Of a DNA stretch of 53,769 nt, positions 53,750 to 53,769 are shown piece by piece; positions within the stretch are counted from its first letter, which is position 1, and the number at the start of each line of letters is the position of its first letter. Under the pieces are notes generated by a model, which saw only the letters and a list, made by a program, of their open reading frames with translations, did not search any database and was not told where the DNA came from. Location of the stretch: assembly GCF_002744245.1 (NCBI RefSeq), contig NZ_NKHG01000006.1:1-53769 (forward strand), given 5' to 3'. Origin of the DNA: Bacillus pumilus. GTDB taxonomy: Bacteria; Bacillota; Bacilli; Bacillales; Bacillaceae. The position numbers and the translations under genes were made by a program.

Positions 53750-53769
53750 AAGCATCGTCAAGGATGCTT
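53750..53769 (-). terminator. Terminator at the window edge
   Basis: AAGCATC pairs with GATGCTT around GTCAAG. On the minus strand it is followed by TTCTTTTTT, so it ends a minus-strand gene that lies beyond the window. Confidence 0.75.

Overview
The window reads as a chromosomal segment of a Bacillus of the pumilus/safensis/altitudinis type. Gene order follows the B. subtilis 170-240 kb region closely (ybaR-ybaS, namZ-nagZ-amiE-murP-murR-murQ, a tRNA cluster, sigW-rsiW-cdaA-cdaR-glmM-glmS, the skf operon, ybxG, glpQ-glpT). Species assignment and all gene names come from recognising protein sequences and synteny by eye; no database search was possible.

Layout. 1-2.8 kb: two tRNA genes (Asn, Thr), a SulP-type permease (ybaR) whose 5' end looks truncated, and a bile-acid/sodium-symporter-family gene (ybaS). 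2.8-10.6 kb (minus strand): a complete cell-wall recycling operon murQ-murR-murP-amiE-nagZ-namZ, with a promoter and a probable MurR operator. 10.68-11.2 kb: five tRNAs (Glu, Val, Thr, Tyr, Gln). 11.3-19.8 kb: arginase rocF, the ECF sigma factor SigW with its anti-sigma RsiW and an exact SigW-type promoter, the c-di-AMP cyclase pair cdaA-cdaR, glmM, and glmS behind a glmS ribozyme.

20-22.8 kb: a DUF2200 gene and a yxlE-yxlF-yxlG ABC cassette without sigY, with yxlE frameshifted. 23.0-29.4 kb: an apparently complete sporulation killing factor operon, skfA-B-C-E-F-G-H. Its precursor gene skfA (GTG start, 55 codons) is easily missed. A Spo0A-box match lies in the promoter. 29.5-33.3 kb: a DUF418 membrane protein, a degenerate stretch, and a TetR-led three-gene unit with a perfect palindromic operator. 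33.5-37.3 kb: amino-acid permease ybxG, and glpT-glpQ with a leader terminator and a cre-like site. 37.5-40.5 kb: a SurA_N lipoprotein and a frameshifted yyaL.

40.5-49.2 kb is an A+T-rich accessory island. Its left part encodes a subtilisin-like protease, a secreted SAR2788-like putative toxin and a small acidic protein (probable immunity). It is bracketed by the full yyaL and a divergent 5' relic of a second yyaL in the same orientation, which looks like the scar of the acquisition event. The right part is a membrane/bacteriocin-like locus: lipoprotein, secreted DUF2712-like peptide, hairpin, two ABC permeases, ABC ATPase and a membrane-anchored protein, with a divergent polytopic membrane protein.

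49.3-53.4 kb: a reactive-sulfur-species operon under a CstR-type repressor (DsrE-like, anchored rhodanese, TusA-rhodanese, rhodanese-MBL, TusA, TauE/SafE exporter) with CstR-like inverted repeats. The window closes with a small zinc-ribbon gene and a terminator at the edge.

The most promising poorly described material is the protease-toxin-immunity cassette at 40.9-43.8 kb and the secreted-peptide/ABC locus at 44.2-49.1 kb. Several single-base indels (yxlE, yyaL, the 5' end of the protease gene) lie in or near short homopolymers and should be checked against reads before biological meaning is given to them.
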